Under the pieces are notes generated by a model. That model did no database searches. It saw only the letters and a program-made list of their open reading frames with translations, and was not told where the DNA came from. A stretch of 64,000 bases of DNA from assembly GCF_001280205.1 (NCBI RefSeq), contig NZ_CP012573.1, positions 2,046,001 through 2,110,000 of the forward strand, read 5' to 3'. Each line of letters starts with the position of its first letter. Position 1 is the first letter of the stretch. Made by a program: the position numbers and the translations under genes. This document shows positions 39,700-49,916 of this stretch, one piece after another. The stretch comes from Clavibacter capsici. GTDB taxonomy: Bacteria > Actinomycetota > Actinomycetes > Actinomycetales > Microbacteriaceae.

Positions 39700-41265
39700 T
39701 CAGACCGCGGGCACCACCGCGTAGGCCTGGACCTGCGCCTCCTGCTCGGCCGTGACGAGGGCGCGCACGCGCGTCCCCTCCTCCACGTACGAGGTCTCCA
39801 GCACCTTGGCGCCGTCGTGCAGCATCGCCACGATCTCCCCGTGCTCGAAGGGCACGAGCAGGTCGACCTCGATGGTGGGCTGCGGGAGCAGGTCCGCGAT
39901 GCGGCGACGCAGCTCCTCCACGCCCTCGCCCGTGCGGGCCGACACGAACACGCCCTGCGGAGCGAGTCCGCGGAGGACGACGCGGTCGTCGTCCGAGGCG
40001 AGGTCGCTCTTGTTGAACACGACGATCTCGGGGATGGCGGAGGCGTCCACCTCGGCGATGACCTCGTGCACGGTCGCGAGCTGCGCCGCGGGATCCGGGT
40101 GCGACGCGTCCACGACGTGCACGAGCACGTCGGAGTCCGCGAGCTCCTCGAGCGTCGACCGGAACGCCTCGACCAGCTGGTGCGGGAGGTTCCGCACGAA
40201 CCCGACGGTGTCGGCGAGCGTGTACAGCTGCCCCTGGTCGGTCTCGGTCTTGCGGACCGTGGCGTCGAGGGTCGCGAACAGGGCGTTCTCGACGAGCACG
40301 CCCGCCTTCGTCACGCGGTTGAGCAGCGACGACTTGCCGGCGTTCGTGTAGCCCACGATCGCCACGGACGGCACGGCGTTGCGGTCGCGGTTGGCGCGCT
40401 TCGTGTCGCGCGCGGGCTTCATCCCCGCGATCTGCTTGCGGAGCTTCGCCATGCGCGTGTTGATGCGGCGACGGTCGAGCTCGATCTTGGTCTCACCGGG
40501 CCCGCGGGATCCCATGCCGGCACCGGCGCCGCCGACCTGACCACCGGCCTGGCGCGACATCGAGTCGCCCCAGCCGCGCAGGCGCGGCAGGAGGTACTGG
40601 AGCTGCGCCAGCTCGACCTGCGCCTTGCCCTCGCGGCTCTTGGCGTGCTGGCTGAAGATGTCGAGGATGACGGCGGTGCGGTCGATGACCTTGACCTTGA
40701 CCACGTCCTCGAGGGCGCGCCGCTGGCTCGGGGCGAGCTCGGTGTCCGCGATGACGGTGTCGGCGCCGACGGCGGCCACGAGCGCGCGCAGCTCCTCGGC
40801 CTTGCCGCTGCCGAAGTAGGTGCTGGGATCCGGGGTGGGACGCCGCTGCAGCAGGCCGTCGAGCACCACGGCTCCCGCGGTCTCGGCGAGGGCCGCGAGC
40901 TCGCGCATGCTGTTCTCGGCGTCGTCGACGGAGCCCTGCGAGTACACGCCGATGAGGACGACGTTCTCGAGGCGCAGCTGCCGGTACTCGACCTCGGTGA
41001 CGTCCTCGAGCTCCGTGGAGAGCCCGGCGACCCGGCGGAGCGCCTGCCGGTCGGCGCGCTCGGTCTGGTCCCCGTCCGAGCCCTGCTCGGTGTCGGGGGT
41101 GGCGGAGAGCGCCTGCGCGCCGGATCCGCGGAAGAGGGCGTAGCCGGCGGACCGGTTCTCCGCCCGGGCGAGGACGCGCGCGACGACGTCGTCCCCGGCG
41201 GTGTTCTCGGTGGACGTCGTCGTCGTGTCCGCGGGCTCGTGGTCGTGCTCGTCGTGCGTTGTCAT
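39700..41265 (-). CDS. hflX: GTPase HflX
   Basis: Ribosome-associated GTPase that splits stalled 70S ribosomes and, in some bacteria, gives macrolide tolerance. The 521-residue product has the N-terminal HflX domain (GVYSQGSVDDAENSMRELAALAETAG..., with the conserved PDPSTYFGSGK), a coiled coil, then the G domain: P-loop GYTNAGKSS, switch II DTVGF, and NKSD. A ~90-residue disordered, acidic N-terminal extension precedes the domain. ATG at 41265 lies 8 nt from a TACGAT box at 41274-41279, divergent from the methyltransferase promoter. Confidence 0.95.
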   Translation of the reverse strand: MTTHDEHDHEPADTTTTSTENTAGDDVVARVLARAENRSAGYALFRGSGAQALSATPDTEQGSDGDQTERADRQALRRVAGLSTELEDVTEVEYRQLRLENVVLIGVYSQGSVDDAENSMRELAALAETAGAVVLDGLLQRRPTPDPSTYFGSGKAEELRALVAAVGADTVIADTELAPSQRRALEDVVKVKVIDRTAVILDIFSQHAKSREGKAQVELAQLQYLLPRLRGWGDSMSRQAGGQVGGAGAGMGSRGPGETKIELDRRRINTRMAKLRKQIAGMKPARDTKRANRDRNAVPSVAIVGYTNAGKSSLLNRVTKAGVLVENALFATLDATVRKTETDQGQLYTLADTVGFVRNLPHQLVEAFRSTLEELADSDVLVHVVDASHPDPAAQLATVHEVIAEVDASAIPEIVVFNKSDLASDDDRVVLRGLAPQGVFVSARTGEGVEELRRRIADLLPQPTIEVDLLVPFEHGEIVAMLHDGAKVLETSYVEEGTRVRALVTAEQEAQVQAYAVVPAV

Positions 41266-41306
41266 GTGCTCCCATCGTAGCGTCGGCGTCCGGTATCGTC
41301 CCGTGC

Positions 41307-41933
41307 ATGGCCGACGCGCATTACTTCTCCTCGTCGCCGGCCGGTCCCCTGCGCACCCGCACGATCACGGCCGAGCTGGGCGGACGGACGGTCGACGTCG
41401 AGACCGCCGGCGGCGTCTTCAGCCCCGAGCACGTCGACCAGGGGACCCTGGTGCTGCTGCGCACCGTCCCGGAGCCCCCTCGGGAGGGGCACCTGCTGGA
41501 CGTGGGCTGCGGCTGGGGTCCGGTGGCGCTCGATCTGGCGATGCGGTCGCCGTCGGCCACCGTGTGGGCGGTCGACGTGAACGAGCGGGCGCTCGAGCTG
41601 ACGCGGGCGAACGCCCGGTCCCTCGATCTCGAGAACCTCAACGCCGTCCTGCCCGAGGATGTTCCCGCGGGCATCTCCTTCGCCACCGTGTGGTCGAACC
41701 CGCCCATCCGCGTCGGCAAGGAGGCGCTGCACGGCATCCTGCTGGACTGGATGCCCCGCCTCGAGCCCGACGCGGACGCGTGGCTCGTCGTGCAGCGGAA
41801 CCTCGGATCCGACTCGCTGCAGCGCTGGCTCGTCGACGCCCTCCCCACCGGGCTCGCGACGACGCGCGCCGCGTCGGACAAGGGCTTCCGCGTGCTGCGC
41901 GTGCATCGCGCGGCCGAGGGCGCCGTCTCCTAG
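41307..41933 (+). CDS. Class I SAM methyltransferase, RsmC-like small domain
   Basis: A 208-residue protein with SAM motif LLDVGCGWGPVALDLAM, acidic loop VWAVDVNERALEL, and NPPIRVGKEA in the NPPY position typical of N-methyltransferases acting on guanine (RsmC/MTS family). The rest of RsmC (the N-terminal duplicated half) is missing, as in other actinobacterial forms. ATG at 41307 is 7 nt from a TATCGT box, so leaderless. Only 41 nt separate its start from that of divergent hflX. Target is probably rRNA; not determinable from sequence. Confidence 0.85.
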   Translation: MADAHYFSSSPAGPLRTRTITAELGGRTVDVETAGGVFSPEHVDQGTLVLLRTVPEPPREGHLLDVGCGWGPVALDLAMRSPSATVWAVDVNERALELTRANARSLDLENLNAVLPEDVPAGISFATVWSNPPIRVGKEALHGILLDWMPRLEPDADAWLVVQRNLGSDSLQRWLVDALPTGLATTRAASDKGFRVLRVHRAAEGAVS

Positions 41934-41987
41934 GCCCCGGGTCCCGACCCGACGTCCGCGACGGCACGCTCCCGCCGGGCGCCTCGG

Positions 41988-42866
41988 TCAGGCGAGCGCG
42001 ACCACGCCGTCGAAGACCAGCTCCGCCGGGCCCGAGAGGCCGACGTGCTCGCCGTCCTCCGTCGGGAACATGCGCACGCCGAGCACCCCGCCCGGGAGCT
42101 GCACGCGCCACTGGTGCGGTGCCGCGGCGCCCGCCCAGTGCCGGGTCGCGAGGGCGGCGGCCGCCGCGCCCGTGCCGCAGCTGAGGGTCTCGCCGCTGCC
42201 CCGCTCGTGCACGCGCATCGTGATGTGGCCCACGCCGTCGACGACCAGCGGGTCGGCGGGGACGACGAGCTCGACGTTGGCGCCGTCGACGGGCTCGGGA
42301 TCCAGCTGCGGGACGAACGCGAGGTCGGCCTCGGCGAGCTCGTCCTCGCTCGACAGCGCCACCACCACGTGCGGGTTGCCGACGTCGATGCCGAGCCCCG
42401 GCCGCGCGACCTGGAGGTCCTTGGCGCGCACGAGGGGCTCGCCGCCCGCGAGGGCCCAGCGTCCGAGGTCGACCTGGAAGCCGGATCCGCTGCGCTGCAC
42501 GTCGCGCACGCCGGCGCGGGTGCCGATGGGGACGGTGCGTCCCGGCGGGAGCTCGATGAGCCCGTTCTCGATGAGGAAGAGCGTGAAGACGCGGATCCCG
42601 TTGCCGCACATCTCCGCGGGGCTGCCGTCGACGTTGCGGTAGTCCATGAACCACTCGGCGTCGGGGTCCTCGTCGAGGGCGGCACGGCCTTCGGGGATGC
42701 GGCTGGAGAGCACCGCGCGGATCGTGCCATCGGCGCCGATGCCGAAGTGGCGGTCGCACAGCGCCTGCACCTGGGTGTCGGTCAGGTCGATCTCGCCCGC
42801 GGGATCCGCGAACAGCACGAAGTCGTTGCCCGTGCCCTGGCCCTTGGTGAACTGCAGGTCTGCCAT
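41988..42866 (-). CDS. dapF: Diaminopimelate epimerase
   Basis: Converts LL- to meso-diaminopimelate for lysine synthesis (and for peptidoglycan where DAP is used). The 292-residue product has both catalytic Cys sites: CGNGIRVF and [11 protein letters not shown], and the N-terminal [14 protein letters not shown] at 42866 has a TAGGCT box 6 nt upstream that begins with the miaA stop TAG. dapA and dapB are also in the window. If the organism is Clavibacter, whose wall is reported to use diaminobutyrate, dapF would serve lysine only. Confidence 0.95.
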   Translation of the reverse strand: MADLQFTKGQGTGNDFVLFADPAGEIDLTDTQVQALCDRHFGIGADGTIRAVLSSRIPEGRAALDEDPDAEWFMDYRNVDGSPAEMCGNGIRVFTLFLIENGLIELPPGRTVPIGTRAGVRDVQRSGSGFQVDLGRWALAGGEPLVRAKDLQVARPGLGIDVGNPHVVVALSSEDELAEADLAFVPQLDPEPVDGANVELVVPADPLVVDGVGHITMRVHERGSGETLSCGTGAAAAALATRHWAGAAAPHQWRVQLPGGVLGVRMFPTEDGEHVGLSGPAELVFDGVVALA

Positions 42867-42875
42867 CCCGTCAGC

Positions 42876-43799
42876 CTACGGGCGCGTCGCGGGGAGGGCG
42901 TCGAGGGCGCGCTCGAGCAGGCGGTCGTCGCGTGCGTCGAGGCGGACGGCGTCCGCGTAGCGGCCGAACCAGGACACCTGCCGTCGCGCGTACCGCCTCG
43001 TGAGCGCGCGGGTCTCCTCCACGGCCTCCTGCTCGGTCAGCTCCCCTGCGAGCTGACGGGCGGCCTGCGCGTAGCCGATGGCGCGCGACGCGGTGACGCC
43101 GTCGGCGAGGCCGAGCGGCAGCAGACCCGCCACCTCCTCCACGAGGCCGTCCGCCCACATGCCGCTGGCACGCGCGTCCAGGCGCGGCACGAGCTCCTCG
43201 CGCGGCGAGGTGAGCGCCAGGATCCGGGCGGGGTGCCAGGCACGCGGCTCGGCGGACGCCCGCTCCGGCTGGGGCCCCGTGATCTCCACCACCTCGAGCG
43301 CGCGGACGAGCCGCCGACCGTTCTGCGCGCCGATGCGCTCCGCCGCGGCCGGGTCGAGCTCGCGGAGCCGCCGGTGCAGCATGCCCGGCCCGGTCTCCTC
43401 GAGCTCCCGTTCGAGCCGCTGCCGGATCTCCGGGTCGGTGCCCGGGAAGTCGTAGTCGAAGAGGACGGACGAGACGTACAGCCCGGACCCGCCGACGAGG
43501 ATCGGGACGGCACCGCGGTCGAGGACGCCGGCGATCACGGCGCGCGCGTCCTCCTGGTAGGCGGCGACGGTCGCCTCCGCCGTGACGTCGAGCACGTCGA
43601 GCATGTGGTGCGGGATCCCCCGCCGCTCCGCCACGGGCAGCTTGGCGGTGCCGACGTCCATGCCGCGGTACAGCTGCATCGCGTCGGCGTTGACGATCTC
43701 CGCCGCCGTCCCCTCGGCGCGGAGCCGCTCCGCGATGTCGAGGGACAGCGCCGACTTCCCGGTGCCGGTCGCGCCCACGACCGCGATGATCGACGTCAC
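42876..43799 (-). CDS. miaA: tRNA dimethylallyltransferase
   Basis: Adds the isopentenyl group to A37 of tRNAs reading U-starting codons. The 307-residue product has the P-loop [34 protein letters not shown] and the C-terminal [17 protein letters not shown] at 43799 overlaps the miaB stop (GTGA), coupling it to the next enzyme in the same tRNA modification. Confidence 0.96.
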   Translation of the reverse strand: MTSIIAVVGATGTGKSALSLDIAERLRAEGTAAEIVNADAMQLYRGMDVGTAKLPVAERRGIPHHMLDVLDVTAEATVAAYQEDARAVIAGVLDRGAVPILVGGSGLYVSSVLFDYDFPGTDPEIRQRLERELEETGPGMLHRRLRELDPAAAERIGAQNGRRLVRALEVVEITGPQPERASAEPRAWHPARILALTSPREELVPRLDARASGMWADGLVEEVAGLLPLGLADGVTASRAIGYAQAARQLAGELTEQEAVEETRALTRRYARRQVSWFGRYADAVRLDARDDRLLERALDALPATRP

Positions 43800-45379
43800 G
43801 CGCGGTGGCGGGGGTGCGCGGAGGCGTCCTCGGAGGTCGGCACCCGCAGCGTCGGGAGGCCGAGCGACACCCGGGGCGCACCGCCGGACGCGTGCGCACC
43901 GGCGGAGGGTGCGGGTGCGGGGACGCCGCAGGAGTCGGCCTGCGCGCGCTCCCACGCGTCGCCGGCACGCGTGCGGCGGATCTGCAGAGGCGCCTGGTCC
44001 ACCGAGTCCGCGATGAGGTGGAACGGAGCCGCACGCGTGATCTCCACCTCGACGGCGTCGCCCGGACGCGGCTCCCCGCTGCCGACCGGCACGTCGAGGT
44101 GGACGAGCCGGCCGTCCTGCGCGCGACCGGTGACGCGTCGGGTGTCGCCGTCCTTGCGTCCCTCGTGCGCGCTCACGAGCACCTCGACCGTGCGGCCCAC
44201 GACGCGCTGGTTCTCCTCGTGGCTGATGCGCTCCTGCAGCGCGGTGAGGCGGGCGTAGCGCTCCTTCACGACATGGGCGGGGACCTGCTCGTCCATGGTC
44301 GCGGCGGGCGTGCCCGGACGGATCGAGTACTGGAACGTGAAGGCGGAGGAGAAGCGCGCGGCCTCCACGACGCGCAGCGTCTCCTGGAAGTCCTCCTCGG
44401 TCTCGCCGGGGAACCCGACGATGATGTCCGTCGTGATGGCCGCGTCCGGGATGCGCGTGCGCACCCGGTCGAGGATCCCGAGGAACCGCTCCGACCGGTA
44501 CGACCGGCGCATGGCCTTGAGGATCCGGTCGGACCCGGACTGCAGAGGCATGTGGAGCTGCGGCATCACGGCCGGGGTCTCGGCCATGGCGTCGATCACG
44601 TCGTCGGTGAAGGCGGCGGGGTGCGGGCTCGTGAAGCGGATCCGCTCGAGCCCCTCGATGGCTCCGGCCGCGCGCAGCAGCTTGCCGAACGCCTGGCGGT
44701 CGCCGAACTCGACGCCGTAGGAGTTGACGTTCTGGCCGAGCAGGGTGACCTCGACCGCGCCGTCGTCGACGAGCGCCTGGATCTCCGCGAGGATGTCGCC
44801 CGGACGACGGTCCTTCTCCTTGCCGCGGAGCGCGGGCACGATGCAGAACGTGCAGGTGTTGTTGCACCCGACGGAGATGGACACCCAGCCGCTGGCGATC
44901 TCGTCGCGCTTGGTGGGGAGCGTGGACGGGAAGGTCTCCAGGCTCTCGAGGATCTCGAGCTGCGCCTCGCCGTTGTGCCGCGCGCGCTCGAGCAGGGTCG
45001 GCAGCGCGCCCATGTTGTGGGTGCCGAAGACGACGTCCACCCAGGGCGCCTTCTCGAGGACGGTGGCCCGGTCCTTCTGCGCGAGGCAGCCGCCGACGGC
45101 GATCTGCATGCCCTCGTGTCGGCGCTTCACGCCCGCGAGGTGCCCGAGGTTGCCGTAGAGCTTGTTGTCCGCGTTCTCGCGGACGGCGCACGTGTTGATC
45201 ACGACGATGTCCGCCTCGGCGCCCTCGGCGGACACGTAGCCGGCCGCCTCGAGCGAGCCCGTGAGGCGCTCGGAGTCGTGGACGTTCATCTGGCAGCCGT
45301 ACGTGCGGACCTCGTACGTCCGCGGCCGGTCGGCGGCGGGCGGGACGGCGACACGGACGTGCTCGGCGACGGTGCTCAT
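43796..45379 (-). CDS. miaB: tRNA-2-methylthio-N6-dimethylallyladenosine synthase
   Basis: Radical-SAM methylthiotransferase acting on the MiaA product. The 527-residue protein has the N-terminal UPF0004 domain with three Cys (YGCQMN, NTCAVRE, GGCLAQK), the radical SAM motif [16 protein letters not shown], then a TRAM domain ([24 protein letters not shown]...). It extends ~60 residues past TRAM in a Pro/Ala/Ser-rich tail ([16 protein letters not shown]...), longer than usual. ATG at 45379 has a TAGGAT box 9 nt upstream. miaA follows with a 4-nt overlap. Confidence 0.96.
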   Translation of the reverse strand: MSTVAEHVRVAVPPAADRPRTYEVRTYGCQMNVHDSERLTGSLEAAGYVSAEGAEADIVVINTCAVRENADNKLYGNLGHLAGVKRRHEGMQIAVGGCLAQKDRATVLEKAPWVDVVFGTHNMGALPTLLERARHNGEAQLEILESLETFPSTLPTKRDEIASGWVSISVGCNNTCTFCIVPALRGKEKDRRPGDILAEIQALVDDGAVEVTLLGQNVNSYGVEFGDRQAFGKLLRAAGAIEGLERIRFTSPHPAAFTDDVIDAMAETPAVMPQLHMPLQSGSDRILKAMRRSYRSERFLGILDRVRTRIPDAAITTDIIVGFPGETEEDFQETLRVVEAARFSSAFTFQYSIRPGTPAATMDEQVPAHVVKERYARLTALQERISHEENQRVVGRTVEVLVSAHEGRKDGDTRRVTGRAQDGRLVHLDVPVGSGEPRPGDAVEVEITRAAPFHLIADSVDQAPLQIRRTRAGDAWERAQADSCGVPAPAPSAGAHASGGAPRVSLGLPTLRVPTSEDASAHPRHRA

Positions 45380-45429
45380 GATGAGACGATCCTACGTGCG
45401 ACGGAGCGGCGCGCCCCTCGCTGGACGGG

Positions 45430-46482
45430 TCAGCGGAACCGCACGCGGGAGGATCCCCGGCGGGTCGCGAGCGCGGCCTTCGCGGCGTCGCGCACGACTC
45501 CCCCGCCGTAGCCGCGCCGCATCAGGAACGACGTGAGACGACGCTCCGCCGTCTCGTCGTCGTAGGACGACAGCTGGCCGACGCGCTTCATCGCGACCTC
45601 CGTGGCCCGCGCGAGCTCGTCGTCGGGCTGCTCGGCCATGGCCTCCTCGATGACCAGCGGATCGAGCTTGCGGCGCCGCATCTCCATCTCGACGGACCGA
45701 CGACCGAGGCCCTTGCGGTCGAGGTGCGTGTGCAGGATCTGCTCCGCGAGCGCGGCCTCGTCGATGTACTGCAGGGAGACGTACCGGGCCAGCGTCTCCT
45801 CGGCGATGTCCGGATCGATCTCGGCGCCGGCGAGCACCTCGCGCGCCTCCGCGAGCGAGAGCCCTCGGCCGCGCAGGCGGTTGGCGAGCACGTTGTCGGC
45901 GCGTCGGCGCTGGCGCTCCGGCGTGCGCTCCGCAGCCCGCTCCTCCTCGGCCTCGGCCTCGCGGCGCTCGTCCTCGACGCGGTCCTCCTCCAGGCGGAGC
46001 ATGTCCTGCCGGTAGGCCTCGTCCTGCTCGGCCTTCGCGCGTGCGCGCTCGGCACGCTCCTGCTCCGCGCGCCATGCGGCGGGCTTCTCGTCCGCCTCCA
46101 GCTCGGGCTCGGCGACGGTCGGAGCCGACCAGGCGCCGGACGGGGCCTCCGCGGATCCACGCGCCGCCTGCGCCTCCGCCTCGGCGAGGACGCGTCGGGC
46201 CTCCGCGATGCGCTCCTGCGCGGCGAGCGCGCGGCCCGCCTCGGACGCGTCGACGGCGGCGCCGATGGTGACGATGCCGTCGACCTCGGTGACGGTCCGC
46301 CCGCGGGCCGGGTGCGTGGGCTCCACGCGGGGCGCGGGCGGCTCCTCGACGGGGGCTGCCGGGTGCTCCGACGAGCGTGACGCCGCACGGCGGGACCGCC
46401 GGTCGGCGAGGGACGCGACCGGCGCCACCTCGTCCGGGCCGGGACCCGTGCCCTGCTCGTCCTCGGAGGGGAATCTGACCAT
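45430..46482 (-). CDS. recX: RecX regulator with long N-terminal extension
   Basis: Inhibits RecA filament growth. The 350-residue product has the RecX three-helix repeats only from about residue 190 ([21 protein letters not shown]..., [56 protein letters not shown]). The first ~190 residues are an Ala/Glu/Arg-rich, disordered then coiled-coil-like extension; typical RecX is about 150-220 residues in total. ATG at 46482 lies 123 nt after the recA stop with a strong hairpin between. A shorter start inside the coiled coil is possible, but the frame stays open and codon use looks native. Confidence 0.88.
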   Translation of the reverse strand: MVRFPSEDEQGTGPGPDEVAPVASLADRRSRRAASRSSEHPAAPVEEPPAPRVEPTHPARGRTVTEVDGIVTIGAAVDASEAGRALAAQERIAEARRVLAEAEAQAARGSAEAPSGAWSAPTVAEPELEADEKPAAWRAEQERAERARAKAEQDEAYRQDMLRLEEDRVEDERREAEAEEERAAERTPERQRRRADNVLANRLRGRGLSLAEAREVLAGAEIDPDIAEETLARYVSLQYIDEAALAEQILHTHLDRKGLGRRSVEMEMRRRKLDPLVIEEAMAEQPDDELARATEVAMKRVGQLSSYDDETAERRLTSFLMRRGYGGGVVRDAAKAALATRRGSSRVRFR

Positions 46483-46559
46483 GGTGCTTCCGTCCTCAGG
46501 TGGCCGACGGCGGAGCCCACGGTGCGTGGATCACGGAGTCGGGCCGGTGTCGTGCGGAG

Positions 46560-46589
46560 GGCGGGGCGCGTCCGGGGACGCGCCCCGCC
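46560..46589 (-). terminator. Hairpin between recA and recX
   Basis: GGCGGGGCGCGTC / GACGCGCCCCGCC with a CGGG loop (13 bp), 17 nt after the recA stop. It probably limits readthrough so that recX is made at a lower level than recA, as described for E. coli. Confidence 0.8.
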
Positions 46590-46605
46590 GGTGGAGCGCC
46601 GGGTG

Positions 46606-47691
<1,086 letters not shown>

Positions 47692-47885
47692 GGGGTGCTC
47701 CTCGTGTCGAAGGTGGGTTGCCTGCAGGCTGTCGCTCCGCTCCCGCTGGCCGCGGGTCCGGCGCCGACAAGGCGACGGGTGATCTCCGCGAGGTGCACGT
47801 TATGCGGCGCCGCCGACATCGCTGCCTGCGGGGCCGGACCTGTGCAGTCCGCGCTTCGAATCGCTCCTGTGGGGAGACTACGCGC

Positions 47886-47905
47886 GTTCGAAGGGATATT
47901 CGAAC
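47886..47905 (-). promoter_or_regulatory. recA LexA box and promoter region
   Basis: GTTCGAA-N6-TTCGAAC is a perfect inverted repeat; the inner TCGAAGGGATATTCGA is 2 mismatches from the TCGAAC-N4-GTTCGA consensus. On the minus strand one half forms a -35 (TTCGAA) with TAGTCT 18 nt downstream as a possible -10. The leader to the recA ATG is about 180 nt. Confidence 0.75.
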
Positions 47906-47957
47906 GGCGCGCCGCGTGTCGCGGACGGATCCACCCCGTGGACGAGGACGGGCGCGC

Positions 47958-48182
47958 CTAGATCCGCGGCTCGGGCACCCCGGCGCCGTTCCAGCGCGAG
48001 CGGGGCACGTCCTGCGCGCGGCAGAGCGCGAGCCACACCTCGCGGGCGGGCGTGCCGTCCTTCAGCGCCTGGGCGCACGTGCGGCCGCCGAGCTCGCCGA
48101 GCACGAGGTCCGCGACCAGCACCGGCCCGTAGCCGGCGCCGAACTCGTCGGAGACGGCCCGCTGGAACTCGCTCAGTCGCAT
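47958..48182 (-). CDS. DUF3046 family protein upstream of recA
   Basis: A 74-residue protein, MRLSEFQRAVSDEFGAGYGPVLVADLVLGELGGRTCAQALKDG..., typical of DUF3046, a small actinobacterial family that neighbours recA (Rv2738c in M. tuberculosis). Function unknown. ATG at 48182 has a TAGCGT box 6 nt upstream. The recA LexA box lies just beyond its stop, so recA is controlled separately. Confidence 0.88.
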   Translation of the reverse strand: MRLSEFQRAVSDEFGAGYGPVLVADLVLGELGGRTCAQALKDGTPAREVWLALCRAQDVPRSRWNGAGVPEPRI

Positions 48183-48225
48183 GCCCTCACGCTACCCGCT
48201 GCGTCCGGCGCCGCCGCCCGGCCGG

Positions 48226-48270
48226 GCGCCCGGGAAAGCGGCGCCCGGGACGACGGCGCCCGGGACGACG
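48226..48270. repeat. Three GCGCCCGGG copies at 15-bp spacing
   Basis: GCGCCCGGG at 48226, 48241 and 48256, each followed by AAAGCG or ACGACG. It lies between the clgR terminator and the DUF3046 promoter. Confidence 0.6.
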
Positions 48271-48271
48271 A

Positions 48272-48302
48272 CGCCCCGCCCGTCGCGAGGACGGGCGGGG
48301 CG
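48272..48302 (-). terminator. Terminator of clgR
   Basis: CGCCCCGCCCGTC / GACGGGCGGGGCG, 13-bp perfect stem with 5-nt loop, 19 nt after the clgR stop. Confidence 0.75.
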
Positions 48303-48320
48303 GGAGGTCGTGGAGGTGGA

Positions 48321-48629
48321 TCAGCGCGCGACGAGGTCGCTGTCGAATCCGGCGACGAGGTCGTCGGGGATGGTGTCGGGGATGGGGTTGAGGCCCTCGA
48401 TGACGGCGAGCCGGTCGCCGACCTCGCGCATGATGACCGAGATGGGCGTGTCGAGCGCCTCGGCGACGGAGGCGAGGATCTCGCTCGACGCCTCCTTCTG
48501 CCCCCGCTCGACCTCGCTGAGGTAGCCGAGGGCGACGCTGGCCTTGCTGGCGACCTGCCGGAGCGTGCGCCCCTTCTGCAGGCGGAAGTCCCGAAGGACG
48601 TCGCCGATCTCCTGACGGACTAGAACCAC
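48321..48629 (-). CDS. clgR: ClgR-type Clp-protease gene activator (XRE HTH)
   Basis: A 102-residue regulator with an HTH_3 domain: LRDFRLQKGRTLRQVASKASVALGYLSEVERGQKEASSEILASVAEAL. ClgR activates clpP/clpC and other stress genes in Streptomyces, Corynebacterium and Mycobacterium and is itself degraded by Clp. The position between pgsA/cinA and recA matches mycobacterial Rv2745c. GTG at 48629 has GGAGG 5 nt upstream. The C-terminus is AR rather than the AA seen in some proteolysis-tagged ClgR; the degron status is unclear. Confidence 0.88.
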   Translation of the reverse strand: MVLVRQEIGDVLRDFRLQKGRTLRQVASKASVALGYLSEVERGQKEASSEILASVAEALDTPISVIMREVGDRLAVIEGLNPIPDTIPDDLVAGFDSDLVAR

Positions 48630-48727
48630 GGGACCCTCCTCGTTGCGCCTGGTGCCTGATCGAACCGGAGGTCCGGGGCTGATGGGTGAGCATCTGGCCG
48701 AGGACCCAGGCTAAGCAGGGGCACTGG

Positions 48728-48758
48728 GCGTTGCTTGTGAACGTGCTTACGACAACGC
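48728..48758. promoter_or_regulatory. 31-bp imperfect palindrome upstream of clgR
   Basis: GCGTTG ... CAACGC encloses CTTGTGAACG / TGCTTACGA. It lies between cinA and clgR, about 100 nt upstream of the clgR start and next to a TAGCCT -10-like box. It may be an operator, perhaps for ClgR itself. Confidence 0.4.
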
Positions 48759-48768
48759 GGGATGCGCA

Positions 48769-49290
48769 TCAGATGTTCCCTGCCGTCTCGAGCGCGTCGA
48801 CGAGCGTCGAGAGGGCCTCGCGGACGACTCCGGCGCGGACCGCCTGGCGGTCCCCGTCGAGGTGCAGGGCGACGGCGCGCGAGTCGCCGTCGATGGACAG
48901 GCCGACGAACGCCGTGCCCGGGCCCTGGCCGTCCTGGGGATCCGGACCCGCGGCGCCGGTGGTGGCGACGCCCACGTCGGCGGGGCGTCCGTCGACCGCG
49001 CAGGCCTGGCGCACGCCGCGCGCCATCTGCCGCGCGACGTCGGGGTGGACCGCGCCGTGGACCGCGAGGATCGAGGAGTCGACGTCGAGGAGCGTGCGCT
49101 TGAGGGCCGTGTCGTACGACACGATCCCGCCGGAGAGGGCGCGCGAGGCGCCGGGGACGCCCACGAGCGCCGCGGTGAGGAGGCCGCCGGTCAGCGACTC
49201 CGCGACCGCCAGGCGGCGGCCGCTCGCGACGAGCGCGGCGATGACGCGCTCGGCCAGCTGCTCGTCGGTCGCGTCGTCGTGGGTGCTCAC
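48769..49290 (-). CDS. CinA C-terminal-domain protein (nicotinamide-nucleotide amidase)
   Basis: A 173-residue stand-alone CinA C-terminal (PncC) domain: VAESLTGGLLTAALVGVPGASRALSGGIVSYDTALKRTLL and GVATTGAAGPDPQDGQGPGTAFVGL. These enzymes deamidate NMN to NaMN in pyridine nucleotide recycling. The N-terminal CinA/MoCF domain is absent, which is normal for this subfamily. GTG at 49290 overlaps the pgsA stop (GTGA). It follows pgsA and precedes clgR, as in many actinobacteria. Confidence 0.9.
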   Translation of the reverse strand: MSTHDDATDEQLAERVIAALVASGRRLAVAESLTGGLLTAALVGVPGASRALSGGIVSYDTALKRTLLDVDSSILAVHGAVHPDVARQMARGVRQACAVDGRPADVGVATTGAAGPDPQDGQGPGTAFVGLSIDGDSRAVALHLDGDRQAVRAGVVREALSTLVDALETAGNI

Positions 49291-49913
49291 GACGCGCGCT
49301 CCGCCTTGAGCGCCTGCCGCATGTAGTCGAGGCCCGAGAGCACCGTGAGCGCGAACGCGATCGACATGAGCACCGTGTTGACGACGTGCATGCCGTCGCC
49401 CACGAGGTCCCACAGCGGCAGGAGCGCGACGCTGATCGCGACCGCCTGCGCCACGGTCTTGAGCTTGCCGCCGCGGGACGCCGCGACCACGCGGTCACGG
49501 AGCACGGCGAAGCGGTAGGCGGTGATGCCGAGCTCGCGCACGAGGATCACGATGGTGACCCACCAGGGCAGCTCGCCGAGGACCGACAGCATCACGAGCG
49601 CGGCGCCGGTGAGAACCTTGTCGGCGATGGGGTCGAGGAGCTTGCCGAGGTCGGTGACGAGGTTGCGGCTGCGGGCGATGTGCCCGTCGACCCCGTCCGT
49701 CGCGATGGCGAGGATGAAGAGCGCCGCGGCCGCGTACCGGAGCGGGCCGTCCGCGCCGTCGTCGGCCACGAGCAGGACGACGAAGACGGGCGCGAGCAGG
49801 ATGCGCACGATCGTGAGGACGTTGGCCACGTTCCAGGGGCTCGCCGGGGTATCGCCCGCACGCCAGACGCGCGGGGCCCCGGTGGCGGCGCCGGATGCGC
49901 TCGACTCGGCCAC
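49287..49913 (-). CDS. pgsA: CDP-diacylglycerol-glycerol-3-phosphate 3-phosphatidyltransferase
   Basis: A 208-residue integral membrane CDP-alcohol phosphatidyltransferase that makes phosphatidylglycerol phosphate. The family motif D-G-x2-AR-x8-G-x3-D-x3-D is visible in DGVDGHIARSRNLVTDLGKLLDPIAD. About four to six membrane helices. A 25-residue polar N-tail precedes NVANVLTIVRILLAPVF. GTG at 49913 lies 3 nt after the ftsK stop; the stop overlaps cinA. Confidence 0.93.
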   Translation of the reverse strand: MAESSASGAATGAPRVWRAGDTPASPWNVANVLTIVRILLAPVFVVLLVADDGADGPLRYAAAALFILAIATDGVDGHIARSRNLVTDLGKLLDPIADKVLTGAALVMLSVLGELPWWVTIVILVRELGITAYRFAVLRDRVVAASRGGKLKTVAQAVAISVALLPLWDLVGDGMHVVNTVLMSIAFALTVLSGLDYMRQALKAERAS

Positions 49914-49916
49914 GGC

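Noticed and set aside
48226-48270. GCGCCCGGG triplicate as a binding-site array
   Set aside because: Short, very GC-rich motif in an intergenic region beside a terminator; no regulator known, more likely slippage-type duplication. Kept only as a repeat feature.
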